Source: Myxococcales bacterium (GTDB lineage: Bacteria > Myxococcota_A > UBA9160 > SMWR01). Taken from it: a stretch of DNA of 44,253 nt. This document shows, piece by piece, positions 24,538-32,646 of the stretch. The notes under the pieces are model-generated. The model saw only the letters and a program-made list of their open reading frames with translations, made no database searches and was not told the origin of the DNA. The stretch lies in the NCBI GenBank assembly GCA_022572485.1, contig JACZVU010000003.1, positions 1 through 44,253 on the forward strand. Reading direction: 5' to 3'. Position 1 is the first letter of the stretch, and every line of letters begins with the position of its first letter. The translations under genes and the position numbers were made by a program.

Positions 24538-25158
24538 TCAGATCTGGAGTGGTGCGGCCATCGCCTTTTCGTAGACGGACAGCACCTTCTGCGCGTAGAG
24601 GGCCGGAACCGACTCCCCTCGCCGCAACTTCTTCGCAATCCGCGTCGGACCCCAGTTGTACGCAGCCAGCGCCATCGTCACGCTTCCGTAACGGTCGATC
24701 AACTCGCGTAGATAAAGGATACCGAGCTGGACGTTGGAAACGGGATCAAAGAGCATTGCGGGCCCCACCCAGCGCAGTCCGATTCGTCGCGCCACGCCCT
24801 CGGCGGTCGAGGGCAGCAACTGCATGAGCCCTATCGCGCCCGCCGGTGAAACCGCAAAATTGTAGCCCGAGCTCTCGATCTGGATCACCGCAAGCACGAG
24901 TTGAATCGGGAGTTCGGCACGGCTGGACTCCGCAGCGATCGCCACCGACAAACGCAACACTTCTTCGGCAAGCAGACCCGTTTCGAGACCACTGAGCACC
25001 TTCGCCGCCATGGCCGCTTCTTCACTCGACTCGAACGCCGAGTAGGAAGAGGGACCGAAAGAAGCGGTGGCATCGCCCGAGGGCGGCGTCACGCCACAAG
25101 AGAGGCTGAAAATTGCCAGAGCGATAAAACCCGCGGTCAAGCGGCGCTGGGTGGTCAT
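24538..25158 (-). CDS. Lytic transglycosylase (SLT domain) lipoprotein
   Basis: 206 residues, with a signal peptide and lipobox 'FSLSC' (Cys21), then an SLT lysozyme-like domain: catalytic Glu in 'AVIQIESSGYNFAVSPAGAIG' (broken here for length: 'IQIESSGYN', then 'SPAGAIGLMQLLPST'), 'DPVSNVQLGILYLRELI' and 'ALAAYNWGP'. It cleaves peptidoglycan glycan strands to 1,6-anhydro ends and would sit on the outer membrane. The start ATG at 25158 has AAAGGAG 6 nt upstream. The 287 nt to the next gene upstream hold a GAGC-AGGAG hairpin (25257-25279) and no gene that I can support. Confidence 0.9.
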   Translation of the reverse strand: MTTQRRLTAGFIALAIFSLSCGVTPPSGDATASFGPSSYSAFESSEEAAMAAKVLSGLETGLLAEEVLRLSVAIAAESSRAELPIQLVLAVIQIESSGYNFAVSPAGAIGLMQLLPSTAEGVARRIGLRWVGPAMLFDPVSNVQLGILYLRELIDRYGSVTMALAAYNWGPTRIAKKLRRGESVPALYAQKVLSVYEKAMAAPLQI

Positions 25159-25445
25159 CCGCAACTCCTTTCGGCAGCCGTTCGACCCTCCCGGCGTTTC
25201 CGAGTCTGGGCACTGGCTTTGCGTCCCCGGCTCCCACCGGGTTTGCTCTTCTCGAGGAGCAGGAGAACACTCCTGGCTCCGTGGTCTTTCCACTACAGTT
25301 TATCGGCGAAACCTGGCGCGGGCTTGAACCGCGCTTCTCCGAGGAGCAACTCGGCCGCACAACTCCGTGCCATCGGTCGTCAAGCGGCACGTGTACCCCG
25401 CGCTGCGAAACTCCGCGAGCGATGGAGCGGGCCCCCCGGCAGCCG

Positions 25446-26225
25446 CTATTTCGCCTGCTTGAACAGCGGCAGGTTCGCCTCCGTGGCCACATAGACCACG
25501 TTCGGGTTCTCGTTCAGGGTCTTGATCCACAAGTACTGGAGATAGGGGCCCGACAGCGTCGAGCGCACGATCTTCTGCGACTCGGCGGCACCCCGCGCTC
25601 GCGCGACCTCGATCTCGGCGTCCTTGACGGCCTGCTGGAGTTCGAACTGTTTCTGCTGAACGCGCTGCTCCGCGGTGAGCTTGGCCTCGATGCTCTCCTT
25701 GAATCGCTGTGGAAGCTTGACGTCCCTCAAGAGAACATCCACCACGAGAATGCCTCGCGCTTCAAGGCTTTCCTTGAGTAAAGCCTTGATCTTGGAGGCG
25801 ATCTCCTTACGACCCGTTTCCGCGTAGACTTGCTTGACGGGATAACCGCTCACCACGTCGCGCAGCGCGCTTCGAAAGTACGGGATAATCAAGCGATCGA
25901 TGTAGTTCCAACCCACCGTTTTCCGAATGGTCGGGGCCAACTCGGGTATCACCTGAAAGAGCAGCGACACATCGAGGCCGACGATCAAGCCCTCGGAGGA
26001 CGGCACTTGAGCGCTCTCCTTGAGTTCTTGGAGCTTGACGTTCCAGGTCTCGACGGTTCGAATCACCGGAACCTGGATCACTATGCCTTGGCCGACGGGC
26101 TCGTCCCTGATCGACCCGAAACTCTTCGAGACACCGACCTCGCCATCTTCAATCACCACACAACCCGTAGCGATGAACATCACGAGAAAAACCGCGATTG
26201 CGAGTTTTAGATTGTTTTGAGACAT
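25446..26225 (-). CDS. SPFH/prohibitin-family protein with a possible lipobox
   Basis: 259 residues. The N-terminal hydrophobic stretch (8-21) ends in 'FIATGC', which can be read as a transmembrane anchor or as a lipobox with Cys22. The SPFH (band 7) domain follows (about 24-190: 'VVIEDGEVGVSKSFG', 'SLLFQV', 'ALRDVVSGYPVKQVY', 'LEARGILVVDVLLRDVKLP'), then the charged helix 'AEIEVARARGAAESQKIV' typical of prohibitins/HflK. Such proteins form ring-like scaffolds on membranes and modulate proteases. The start has GGAGGGATCGC before ATG. It has no partner gene such as hflC or ftsH here. The gene stands alone between the transglycosylase and the symporter genes. Confidence 0.88.
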   Translation of the reverse strand: MSQNNLKLAIAVFLVMFIATGCVVIEDGEVGVSKSFGSIRDEPVGQGIVIQVPVIRTVETWNVKLQELKESAQVPSSEGLIVGLDVSLLFQVIPELAPTIRKTVGWNYIDRLIIPYFRSALRDVVSGYPVKQVYAETGRKEIASKIKALLKESLEARGILVVDVLLRDVKLPQRFKESIEAKLTAEQRVQQKQFELQQAVKDAEIEVARARGAAESQKIVRSTLSGPYLQYLWIKTLNENPNVVYVATEANLPLFKQAK

Positions 26226-26384
26226 GCGATCCCTCCTGTCCGGTCGGCGCGTCGATTTCCACTAGGGCCAAAGGCCACTCAACGCGCCCGGTTCAGTCGT
26301 TTGAAGTTCGAATTGACGGCTCCTTTGGAACTCGGAAGCCGCCGGAGCTTACCCGGAGCGCGCAGAAACCGCGACCCACCGCTC

Positions 26385-26424
26385 CACTCCTTCGGGCTTT
26401 CGCCCACTCCTTCGGGCTTTTGCT
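26385..26424. repeat. Two tandem copies of a 20-bp unit
   Basis: CACTCCTTCGGGCTTT-C-G-C-C and a second copy differing at two positions follow each other directly at 26385-26404 and 26405-26424, and a third CACTC begins at the symporter's stop codon. Each copy can form a small GCCC/GGGC stem in the transcript. It may be a transcription end for the symporter gene or simply a replication-slippage repeat. Confidence 0.5.
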
Positions 26425-26427
26425 CAC

Positions 26428-27897
26428 TCATTGGACGTGCAACGCACGATCGGGAGGGCTTCCGGGCGATCGAAAAAGAGAGCCCAGGCAGGCGATCGCG
26501 GCGTTTACGGCGAGGCCGATCACTCCGATGTGAACCCCAAAGACCCGCTTCGAATCCAATGCGATTCCCGCAATCGCGATCCCGACCCCGAAGGCAAGAC
26601 CGAGCAACGCCGGCCGGGCGCGAAACCGAGACCAGTGGATTGCGATCAGGAAGACCGGGACCGCTTGGATCAAGAGTTCCATTTTGAGTTCGATCACGCC
26701 CCAGAGCGTCACGTTGCGGGCTCCGATGGCAAGGAGAGCCATTCCAATCATCAACGCAGCCGCAATTCGCTTGCCGAATCGAGTCGTGCCCGCTTCGCGA
26801 TGCGAGCGGCCGAAGAGATCCTCTGCAACGATCGACCCCAGCGAAAGCAGCACCGAGTCCGCGGTCGACATGATCGCTGCGAGCGCACCCAGAAACACGA
26901 CCACCGCTGCGATCGAAAACCCGAGGCCTTCACTCGCCCACTCTCCCAGCAGCAGCGGCATCACGCGATCCGCTTCGACATCGCCCAGACCCTGAAAGCG
27001 GGCAATCGCTGCGAGGCCAATCAGCGTGACCACCAGCGTTGTCGCGAGTGGCATGAAGGTCATCAGCGCGAGCGATTGTCGCAACACGCGACCGCTCCGA
27101 GCCGCGTAGATCCGTTGGATCGCCTGCGGGTAGACAACGCTCGCAAGCCCCATTAGCACGATCGTGCTGAACCAATTGACCTGCGCACGCGCATCGGGCA
27201 GATCCGCGGCGCCTGGCCGGACTTCGAGGATCGCGCTCGTGAGCGACCCGAGCCCGCCGGCCTCGGCGAGCAACCAGTGGAGCAACGCTCCCAATCCGAC
27301 CAGCATCAGGACACCCTGCAATGCGTCCGTCCACGCCACGGCGCGCATGCCTCCGAGCGTCTCATAGAAGAGAACCATTCCCGCGAGCAGAGCGATACCC
27401 CACTCGTAGGGAATGACACCCCCTGTGAACTGCTCTGCGAGCTCTCCCATCGCTTTGAGCTGGGCGAACAAGAAGTTGGACAGCGCAACCGCCATCAACA
27501 TCGAGATTCCGAGCAACAACGCGCGGCTACCCGGTTCGCCCGAGAAGCGGAATCGAAGCCAGTCGCCTGGAGTCACAAAGCCCTCGCGAACCGCGATCGG
27601 ACGAAGGCGCGGTACGAGTACGTGAAAGACCACGATGATCGACAACATAAAACCCGTCGCCATCACCCACGAGAACCCCTGCCGATAGGCCTGACCCGGG
27701 TAGCCGAGCAGAGAGTTGCCGCTGTAGGCCGTCGCGTAGAGCGTGAGAAAAAGCACAAAGACGCCGAGGCCGCGAGCGGCGAGGAAGTGATCCGCGGGGG
27801 ATTCGCTCTGCCGCGCCCGGCGAGCCGCGATGGCAATCCCGACCAGAAGAGCGAGATAGGCGGCCAAGCCTGCGGCCCCAAGCGACTCGAGCATCAC
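26428..27897 (-). CDS. Sodium:solute symporter (SSS family)
   Basis: 489 residues with about thirteen membrane helices. 'ADHFLAARGLGVFVLFLTLY' is the SSS N-terminal signature, 'SNFLFAQLKAMGELAEQFTGG' and 'YETLGGMRAVAWTDALQGVL' correspond to the family's conserved helices 4-6, and 'ALAAIMSTADSVLLSLGSIV' is the Na+-binding segment near helix eight. It imports a small solute with Na+ across the inner membrane; its closest general type is pantothenate/proline carriers, but the substrate is unknown. The start is GTG at 27897, overlapping the stop of the small upstream gene by 4 nt, so the two are translationally coupled. DUF3311 plus SSS pairs are common (known). Confidence 0.9.
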   Translation of the reverse strand: MMLESLGAAGLAAYLALLVGIAIAARRARQSESPADHFLAARGLGVFVLFLTLYATAYSGNSLLGYPGQAYRQGFSWVMATGFMLSIIVVFHVLVPRLRPIAVREGFVTPGDWLRFRFSGEPGSRALLLGISMLMAVALSNFLFAQLKAMGELAEQFTGGVIPYEWGIALLAGMVLFYETLGGMRAVAWTDALQGVLMLVGLGALLHWLLAEAGGLGSLTSAILEVRPGAADLPDARAQVNWFSTIVLMGLASVVYPQAIQRIYAARSGRVLRQSLALMTFMPLATTLVVTLIGLAAIARFQGLGDVEADRVMPLLLGEWASEGLGFSIAAVVVFLGALAAIMSTADSVLLSLGSIVAEDLFGRSHREAGTTRFGKRIAAALMIGMALLAIGARNVTLWGVIELKMELLIQAVPVFLIAIHWSRFRARPALLGLAFGVGIAIAGIALDSKRVFGVHIGVIGLAVNAAIACLGSLFRSPGSPPDRALHVQ

Positions 27898-28205
27898 CGC
27901 CTACGCGCCTTGCCATCGTCGATCGATTCTGGAATATCGGTCAGCAGCCAAGCCGCGGAGTTCAGGATCGCCGCTGCCGCATAACAGAGGATTGCGACCG
28001 CCACCCAATCGGGCAGACCGAAGATCCTCGCGGGTGGCGCATCCGCTCGGTACCACGGAATCGAGGCCGCGTAGAGCAGGCCGATCAGGCAGAGCAGCAC
28101 GCGCCGTAGCGGCCGAGCCCAGCGCGGCCGCTCAGAGCGAGCGCTGTCACCGCCTCGCCCGTCGTTCCCGGTCTCGACTGTGGGTTCCCGCGGTTCTGTT
28201 TTCAT
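27894..28205 (-). CDS. DUF3311-like small membrane protein, partner of the symporter
   Basis: 103 residues with two membrane helices (about 36-53 and 68-90) and the 'PWY....P....GLPDW' motif between them typical of DUF3311 proteins, which regularly precede SSS symporter genes. It may be an accessory subunit. The first 30 residues are charged and glycine-rich. The start ATG 28205 was chosen over a longer frame because the extra N-terminus is not membrane-protein-like. Its stop overlaps the symporter's GTG. Confidence 0.75.
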   Translation of the reverse strand: MKTEPREPTVETGNDGRGGDSARSERPRWARPLRRVLLCLIGLLYAASIPWYRADAPPARIFGLPDWVAVAILCYAAAAILNSAAWLLTDIPESIDDGKARRR

Positions 28206-28318
28206 GTGTCCGAAACACCCGGGCGGGCCCGCGATGCCTTCCAGGCAACACACGGCAAACCTCGAATCTCGCTCTCCCTGCTACAGTACCGCGTCCGCCG
28301 CTCCGGGGAGAAGCCATC

Positions 28319-29329
28319 GTGCTCGATTTACACTCCGCCACATCCTCGAAGACGCTCCTGATCATCCGCGGCTCGATCGGCGGTTGCCTGATGGGGCTCG
28401 CAAATCTGCTCCCTGGCATTAGTGGCGGCACGATGCTTCTGGCGACCGGGGTCTATCCGGGCTTCATCTCTGCAATCGCAGAGATCACGACGTTTCGCTT
28501 CCGCATTCGATCCCTGATCCTGCTCGCATCGGTCGTCGCAAGCGCAGCATTCGCGATCCTGTTACTTGCCGGAAGCGTCAAGGATCTGGTCGTCAATCAC
28601 CGCTGGATAATGTACAGCCTCTTCATCGGATTGACCCTCGGGGGTGTTCCACTCGTGTATCGGATGGCGAGGCCCATCTCGCTTTCCGTCCCGCTGGGAG
28701 CGGCTGGTGGCTTTGCGGTGATGCTCGTCATAGCCGCCACCCGCGGCGCGAGCGGCGGCGGAGAGGGCGCCAGCACGCTGCTGCTATTCGCATCCGGACT
28801 CGCCGCGTCGGCCGCGATGATCCTGCCCGGAGTCAGCGGCGGTTATCTACTGCTGCTCCTCGGTCAGTACGAAGCCATTCTGGGCACGATCGATCAACTC
28901 AAGCGCGGCTTACTCGGCGACGGCGCGGGTGGCGGCAGCGACTTCGCACTGGTGCTCGACGCGCTCAACGTGGTCATTCCACTCGGGATCGGCATCGCGG
29001 TGGGAGTCATTGGTGTCAGCAATCTCCTGCAGTGGCTGCTCCAAAGATTCGAGAAGGCAACTCTCGGTGCGCTGCTGGGTTTGCTGCTCGGAGCCGTCGT
29101 GGGGCTCTGGCCCTTCCAGGAAGCGAGGCCGCCACTTCCCGCTGAAACCATCAAAGAGCGGGTTGTCACCAACGAGCATGTGGCGGATTTCGAGCGCGAC
29201 GGCTGGTCGCTCGTTTCGTTCGAGCCGAGCAACCGCGAAATGGCGGCAGCCGTCGGACTCATCGCGGTCGGGTTCGGTGCAACCCTGTTGATCGGCCGAC
29301 TCGGCCGCCCGAACTCGGCCGACAAGTAA
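28319..29329 (+). CDS. DUF368 family polyprenyl-phosphate transporter
   Basis: 336 residues, about nine membrane helices. The family hallmark is an internal duplication of the PG-x-SGG motif: 'LANLLPGISGGTMLL' near residue 28 and 'ILPGVSGGYLLLLLGQYE' in the middle. DUF368 proteins were shown in 2022 to flip undecaprenyl phosphate (C55-P) back to the cytoplasmic face, which recycles the carrier for peptidoglycan and O-antigen. The carrier role here is by family only. The start is GTG at 28319 with GGGGAG 8 nt upstream; the longer frame before it is unlikely. It is divergent from the DUF3311-SSS pair. A 258-nt gap follows with a sigma-54-like promoter near its end. Confidence 0.88.
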   Translation: MLDLHSATSSKTLLIIRGSIGGCLMGLANLLPGISGGTMLLATGVYPGFISAIAEITTFRFRIRSLILLASVVASAAFAILLLAGSVKDLVVNHRWIMYSLFIGLTLGGVPLVYRMARPISLSVPLGAAGGFAVMLVIAATRGASGGGEGASTLLLFASGLAASAAMILPGVSGGYLLLLLGQYEAILGTIDQLKRGLLGDGAGGGSDFALVLDALNVVIPLGIGIAVGVIGVSNLLQWLLQRFEKATLGALLGLLLGAVVGLWPFQEARPPLPAETIKERVVTNEHVADFERDGWSLVSFEPSNREMAAAVGLIAVGFGATLLIGRLGRPNSADK

Positions 29330-29526
29330 CGGGCCACCTACTAGACCACCTCGACCCCACCGGTTCGGCCGGAAAGAACACACCAGAATTTCCGGACATC
29401 GAGGGAATCGGAATACCCAGCTTGCCTACGGCTGCGGTAGCAGCGGATGCGCAGCCAGCCGGCAAGAGCAGCCGCAGCAATCCACTTGATCTCCGGTTTC
29501 CGCGCGGACGTGACGCTCTGAACTGT

Positions 29527-29543
29527 CGCGCACGATTCTTGCA
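29527..29543 (+). promoter_or_regulatory. Sigma-54-like promoter before the repeat lipoprotein
   Basis: CGCGCACGATTCTTGCA matches YTGGCACGRNNNTTGCW except that TG of the -24 TGG reads GC. The -12 TTGCA and the spacing are perfect. Transcription would start near 29554, 34 nt before the ATG. The changed first G of the -24 GG is a real weakness, so the call is tentative. Confidence 0.35.
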
Positions 29544-29587
29544 TTGATTTCCCGTGGGCCATTTGATCGCACGGGCGAGGTAAACAC

Positions 29588-31033
29588 ATGTTGCATCTGG
29601 GGGCCGCAACCCGCGGCGGTGACCGCTGGCTACTCGCCGCTCTCGCGATTCAGATCTCGGGATGCATGGCCTACAACAACACGACCTCCGACTTCAACCG
29701 AACGCCGATCATCAACACCGGGACGCGAGCTGCCATCATCTACCCGGGCCAGAGCGCACCCGCCATGCCGGGTTCGGTTCCACAGGCCCAATACGCAGCA
29801 CCCGGATCGAGCCCTCAATACGCTCAGCCCGTGACACTCGAACAACAGCCCCCCTACCCGCCGGGTGCGCCAATCGCGCCGGGTGCGGCGCCCACCCATC
29901 AACCCTATGCGAACCCTCAGCCGTACCCCCAATCGGGCTCGGCGCCCGATGGCCAGATCTCGTTTCTCGGCGGCTCGCGAATCGAGGAAACTCAACACGT
30001 CGATATCCGCAAAGAACCGCTCGTGGTGAAATACTTGACGGCGCCATTCAAGCTCATCGCGGCGCCCTTCGTGCTGGCCAAAGAGGCGATCGAGGGTGAG
30101 CCGGAACCCGGACCAGCGATTCCGAGGCGACCCGACCCCCAACTCCCGCACACGCGGCCGAGAGCGGGAGTGGCACCGCCACCGCAACATCAAGCCAGCG
30201 GCTACGAAACCGCGATGCTCAAAGACCTCGAGCAGCAGCTCAACGAGCGTCGCACAATGGAGCCACGCGAAGCACCCCAGCAGCGGGTCGCGTTGGCGCG
30301 GAGGCCTTCACTTTCGATTGCGGACGAATTGCGCGAATTGCAACGGGCGCCCGAGGCTCCCCGCAGTCGACCCAATCCTCCCGCGCCCAGGGTGCCTGCC
30401 AAAACATCTCCGAGCCGGGAACCCGGCAACCTCTTTCCGGCCGCGAGTGGAATCGTCGATCGCAACAACGACGGCCGGATCGATCAATGGATTTTTCGCA
30501 AAAACGGTGAAATCGCGAAACAGATTCTGGACGAAGATTTCGATGGCCGACCGGATCGAACCATCCTCTTCGACCCGCAGACCCATCGGCCCAGCAGGAT
30601 AGAGGAAGACACCCGAGGGGACGGCGTATTGGATTCTTGGACCGACTACGACAACGGCGCCATCGCGAGGAGGCGCTCGGATTCCAACGGCGACGGAACC
30701 GTGGATACCTGGAGTTTCTTTCGCGCAGGCGAACTCACACGCCACGAGCAGGATACGAGCGGTGATGGATTCCGGGATGTGGTTTCATTTTTTGAAGAGG
30801 GCCGCCGGGTCCGCGAGGAGCGCGACGCCAACGGCGATGGCCAGCCCGACGCGATTCTCTATTACGACAGCAACGAACAGCTGGTGCGTCGGGAAGAAGA
30901 CCGAAATGGAGACGGGAGCCTGGAAGTCGTTTCGCACTACGAAGCCGGTCGACTCGTTCGCCGTGAGTTGCTCGATATTCCCGCGCTGGCCGGCAGACTT
31001 TCCGAGGCGGAGCCCAACGAGGCAATGCGTTAG
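29588..31033 (+). CDS. Repeat-rich lipoprotein with seven DxNxDG-type repeats
   Basis: 481 residues. A signal peptide ends at the lipobox 'QISGC' (Cys26). A long Pro/Gln/Ala-rich, disordered stretch (about 45-130) is followed by a short conserved-looking block ('VVKYLTAPFKLIAAPFVLA', about 148-168), another disordered part, and seven repeats of 22-26 residues from residue 291 ('DRNNDGRIDQW', 'DSNGDGTVDTW', 'DTSGDGFRD', 'DANGDGQPD' and so on). Each repeat has the D-x-(N/D)-x-D-G calcium-loop pattern and a following 'F/Y..G...R' strand. It is probably an outer-membrane, calcium-stabilised repeat protein exposed on the envelope; binding is unproven. It is cotranscribed with the CAP gene, 3 nt downstream. 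The ribosome site is GAGGT. Confidence 0.8.
   Translation: MLHLGAATRGGDRWLLAALAIQISGCMAYNNTTSDFNRTPIINTGTRAAIIYPGQSAPAMPGSVPQAQYAAPGSSPQYAQPVTLEQQPPYPPGAPIAPGAAPTHQPYANPQPYPQSGSAPDGQISFLGGSRIEETQHVDIRKEPLVVKYLTAPFKLIAAPFVLAKEAIEGEPEPGPAIPRRPDPQLPHTRPRAGVAPPPQHQASGYETAMLKDLEQQLNERRTMEPREAPQQRVALARRPSLSIADELRELQRAPEAPRSRPNPPAPRVPAKTSPSREPGNLFPAASGIVDRNNDGRIDQWIFRKNGEIAKQILDEDFDGRPDRTILFDPQTHRPSRIEEDTRGDGVLDSWTDYDNGAIARRRSDSNGDGTVDTWSFFRAGELTRHEQDTSGDGFRDVVSFFEEGRRVREERDANGDGQPDAILYYDSNEQLVRREEDRNGDGSLEVVSHYEAGRLVRRELLDIPALAGRLSEAEPNEAMR
30458..30970 (+). repeat. Coding repeat array in the lipoprotein gene
   Basis: Seven degenerate units of 66-78 nt encode the D-x-(N/D)-x-D-G repeats of the lipoprotein. 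The DNA copies differ widely, so the array is old or selected at protein level rather than a recent slippage product. Confidence 0.7.
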
Positions 31034-31036
31034 GCC

Positions 31037-31546
31037 ATGCCCCGAACTCCCATGCAGGCCATCGGATTTCTACTGGGCTTCTGGGTCGCTTTCGCGCTCT
31101 CGCCGCTCATCGTGCAAATCGCCAGCAGCGCGGAACCCTCGAATCTGGCACCCCTCGAAGCGGACCTGCTGATTCACGTGAATCAGGTCCGTAGCGATCA
31201 CAACCTGGTTCCGTTGGTGAGACGAAGCGATTTGGACCGGGTCGCGCTCGCCCATAGCATCGACATGGCGCGACGGGGATACTTCAGCCATCAGTCACCC
31301 GAGGGCGCAAACGCGGTCGACCGGCTCCGGCAGCACGGAATCACCGACATGCGTCTGGCGGCAGAGAATCTCGGGAAGACGACGCAATCCGATCCAAGTA
31401 CTCAAATCGTCAGAAGCTGGCTTCAATCACCTGACCACCGAGGGAACCTGCTCGCTCCAGCCCTCAACTTCACGGGCATCGGGATTGTGCGGGGCGCCGA
31501 CGGCAGCCTGATCTACACCCAGGTTTACATCCTCATCCCGCGCTGA
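31037..31546 (+). CDS. Secreted CAP/SCP-domain protein
   Basis: 169 residues. A hydrophobic segment (8-27) with a probable signal cleavage after 'ASSA' precedes a CAP (SCP/PR-1) domain with 'HVNQVRSDHNLVPLVRRSDL', the first motif His in 'HSIDMARRGYFSHQSPEG', the Glu-Asn in 'AAENLGKT' and 'SPDHRGNLLAPALNFTGIGI'. CAP proteins of bacteria are exported and of mostly unknown function; some bind lipids or act as proteases. It begins 3 nt after the lipoprotein stop, so the two are coupled. The 74-nt gap to the convergent gene holds a GGGGTT/AACCCC inverted repeat. Confidence 0.88.
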   Translation: MPRTPMQAIGFLLGFWVAFALSPLIVQIASSAEPSNLAPLEADLLIHVNQVRSDHNLVPLVRRSDLDRVALAHSIDMARRGYFSHQSPEGANAVDRLRQHGITDMRLAAENLGKTTQSDPSTQIVRSWLQSPDHRGNLLAPALNFTGIGIVRGADGSLIYTQVYILIPR

Positions 31547-31620
31547 TTTGCGCCCGCCCACAGACGCATCGGGGTTTTACCGCACCGACCCTCCTCGCAA
31601 CCCCAGAGGCGCTCGAGCTT

Positions 31621-32514
31621 TCAGGGCTGAAAGGTGGCGGTCAGCTCTCTGTCGTTCCAATAGATATCGATCGGACGTGAAGGGTCCAAGCGTTCCGGCA
31701 AAACCACATAGCCGAGTACGCTGCTGCCATTTTCGAGTCGGCCCAGCCGCCCGCGGATCACACCGAGTTCGTATGGATTTCCGGTGCTCGGATGAAAAGC
31801 GATCCCATTTTGTACGAAGGTGAAATTTCCGTAGAACGAACCTCCCGAATCCGCATCGGCGATGAAGAGCACGATGGGTCCGCCGCTTGCATGGCCGCGA
31901 GCGGCCAGTTGCTCTCGCATTCGCGCCTCGAAGGCGAGCGATCGCGCGAGCCGCACCCGCCCCTGCGACCCGTCATCGGTGAACAACGCTGGAGCCCGGC
32001 GCTGGGAAAGTTCGATGATCATCGCCAGGTCTTCGACTTCGGCATCTGCCAAACCCAACGCCGACCCGTCGACCCATTCCGCCGAGCGGGTTGCCGACGC
32101 AGAGCCACTCTGGAAAGCCGAGCGCTTGGGAGCCCAAGTCTCGTTCAGGTGCTGCTCACGAGAAAGCCGCGGGCTGTTTCGGTTGTCGTGGGTTCGATGC
32201 AGTGGAGCCGGGGGTTCAGGGGGTTGCGCGTGAATCAAGTTATAGGGGTTGTTGGGATCATTCCTGCGGTAGAAGACCTCCCAGCCGTAGGGGCGCGGGA
32301 GGTACTCGGGCTTCATGGGCGGCACATCACTCGGATCCACCGCCTTGGCGTCGCGGCAGGGAACCGATTCGGCACGCTGGATGATGAACATGCTGCCGTC
32401 GGGGCAAACCCCCGTGATGCTCGCAGAACCGGAGGAAGCGACGCCCACACAGAGAGCAGGGCAGACGAGAGCCCGCCCGATCGAGCAGCAAAAACGCGCA
32501 GCAGCACGAACCAT
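31621..32514 (-). CDS. Exported protein of unknown function with two Cys near the N-terminus
   Basis: 297 residues. A long Arg-containing signal peptide (about 1-31, cleavage near SGSAS) is followed by 'GVCPDGSMF' and 'SVPCRD', two Cys that may form a disulphide, a Pro-rich region with 'LPRPYGWEVFYRR' and 'DPNNPYNLI', a Ser-rich linker, and a C-terminal domain ('AEVEDLAMIIELSQRRAPALF', 'GSFYGNFTFVQNG') with alternating strands. I do not recognise it. ATG 32514 is chosen over a TTG at 32574 because GGAG lies 8 nt upstream and a sigma-70 promoter occupies the region of the TTG start. It is likely periplasmic or surface-located. It is a single-gene unit. Confidence 0.75.
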   Translation of the reverse strand: MVRAAARFCCSIGRALVCPALCVGVASSGSASITGVCPDGSMFIIQRAESVPCRDAKAVDPSDVPPMKPEYLPRPYGWEVFYRRNDPNNPYNLIHAQPPEPPAPLHRTHDNRNSPRLSREQHLNETWAPKRSAFQSGSASATRSAEWVDGSALGLADAEVEDLAMIIELSQRRAPALFTDDGSQGRVRLARSLAFEARMREQLAARGHASGGPIVLFIADADSGGSFYGNFTFVQNGIAFHPSTGNPYELGVIRGRLGRLENGSSVLGYVVLPERLDPSRPIDIYWNDRELTATFQP

Positions 32515-32544
32515 CGAGAGCACTCCGAGTCGCAATTCGATCTC

Positions 32545-32574
32545 ATTGTAGACTGAAAAGGTATTGAAAATCAA
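32545..32574 (-). promoter_or_regulatory. Sigma-70 promoter of the exported unknown protein
   Basis: On the minus strand TTGATT (32569-32574) and TACAAT (32545-32550), 18 nt apart, match the -35 and -10 consensus at 4 and 5 of 6 positions. Transcription would begin near 32538, about 24 nt before the ATG at 32514. The -35 itself lies in a small palindrome (TTGATTTTCAA). Confidence 0.65.
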
Positions 32575-32588
32575 TTAGATACATCTAA
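32575..32588. promoter_or_regulatory. Palindromic operator candidate TTAGAT-N2-ATCTAA
   Basis: A perfect 6+2+6 palindrome sits directly upstream of the -35 element. The minus strand reads AGATGTATC across the centre, which recalls the Rrf2/NsrR-type half site AAGATGYATTT (9 of 11 over TAGATGTATCT). The regulator is unknown; no Rrf2-type gene is in the window. Confidence 0.4.
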
Positions 32589-32646
32589 ATCTTCGAACCG
32601 GTTTCGAGCCTCGCCCATAAGCCTCCAAGCACACCGCTTTGCTCGA

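Noticed and set aside
25317..25333. On the minus strand, CGCGGTTCAAGCCCGCG resembles a perfect tRNA T-arm
   Set aside because: No matching acceptor stem, anticodon arm or D-arm could be placed around it.
32515..32574. TTG start at 32574 that would extend the exported unknown protein by 20 residues
   Set aside because: It lies in the -35 element, lacks a ribosome site, and spoils the signal peptide.
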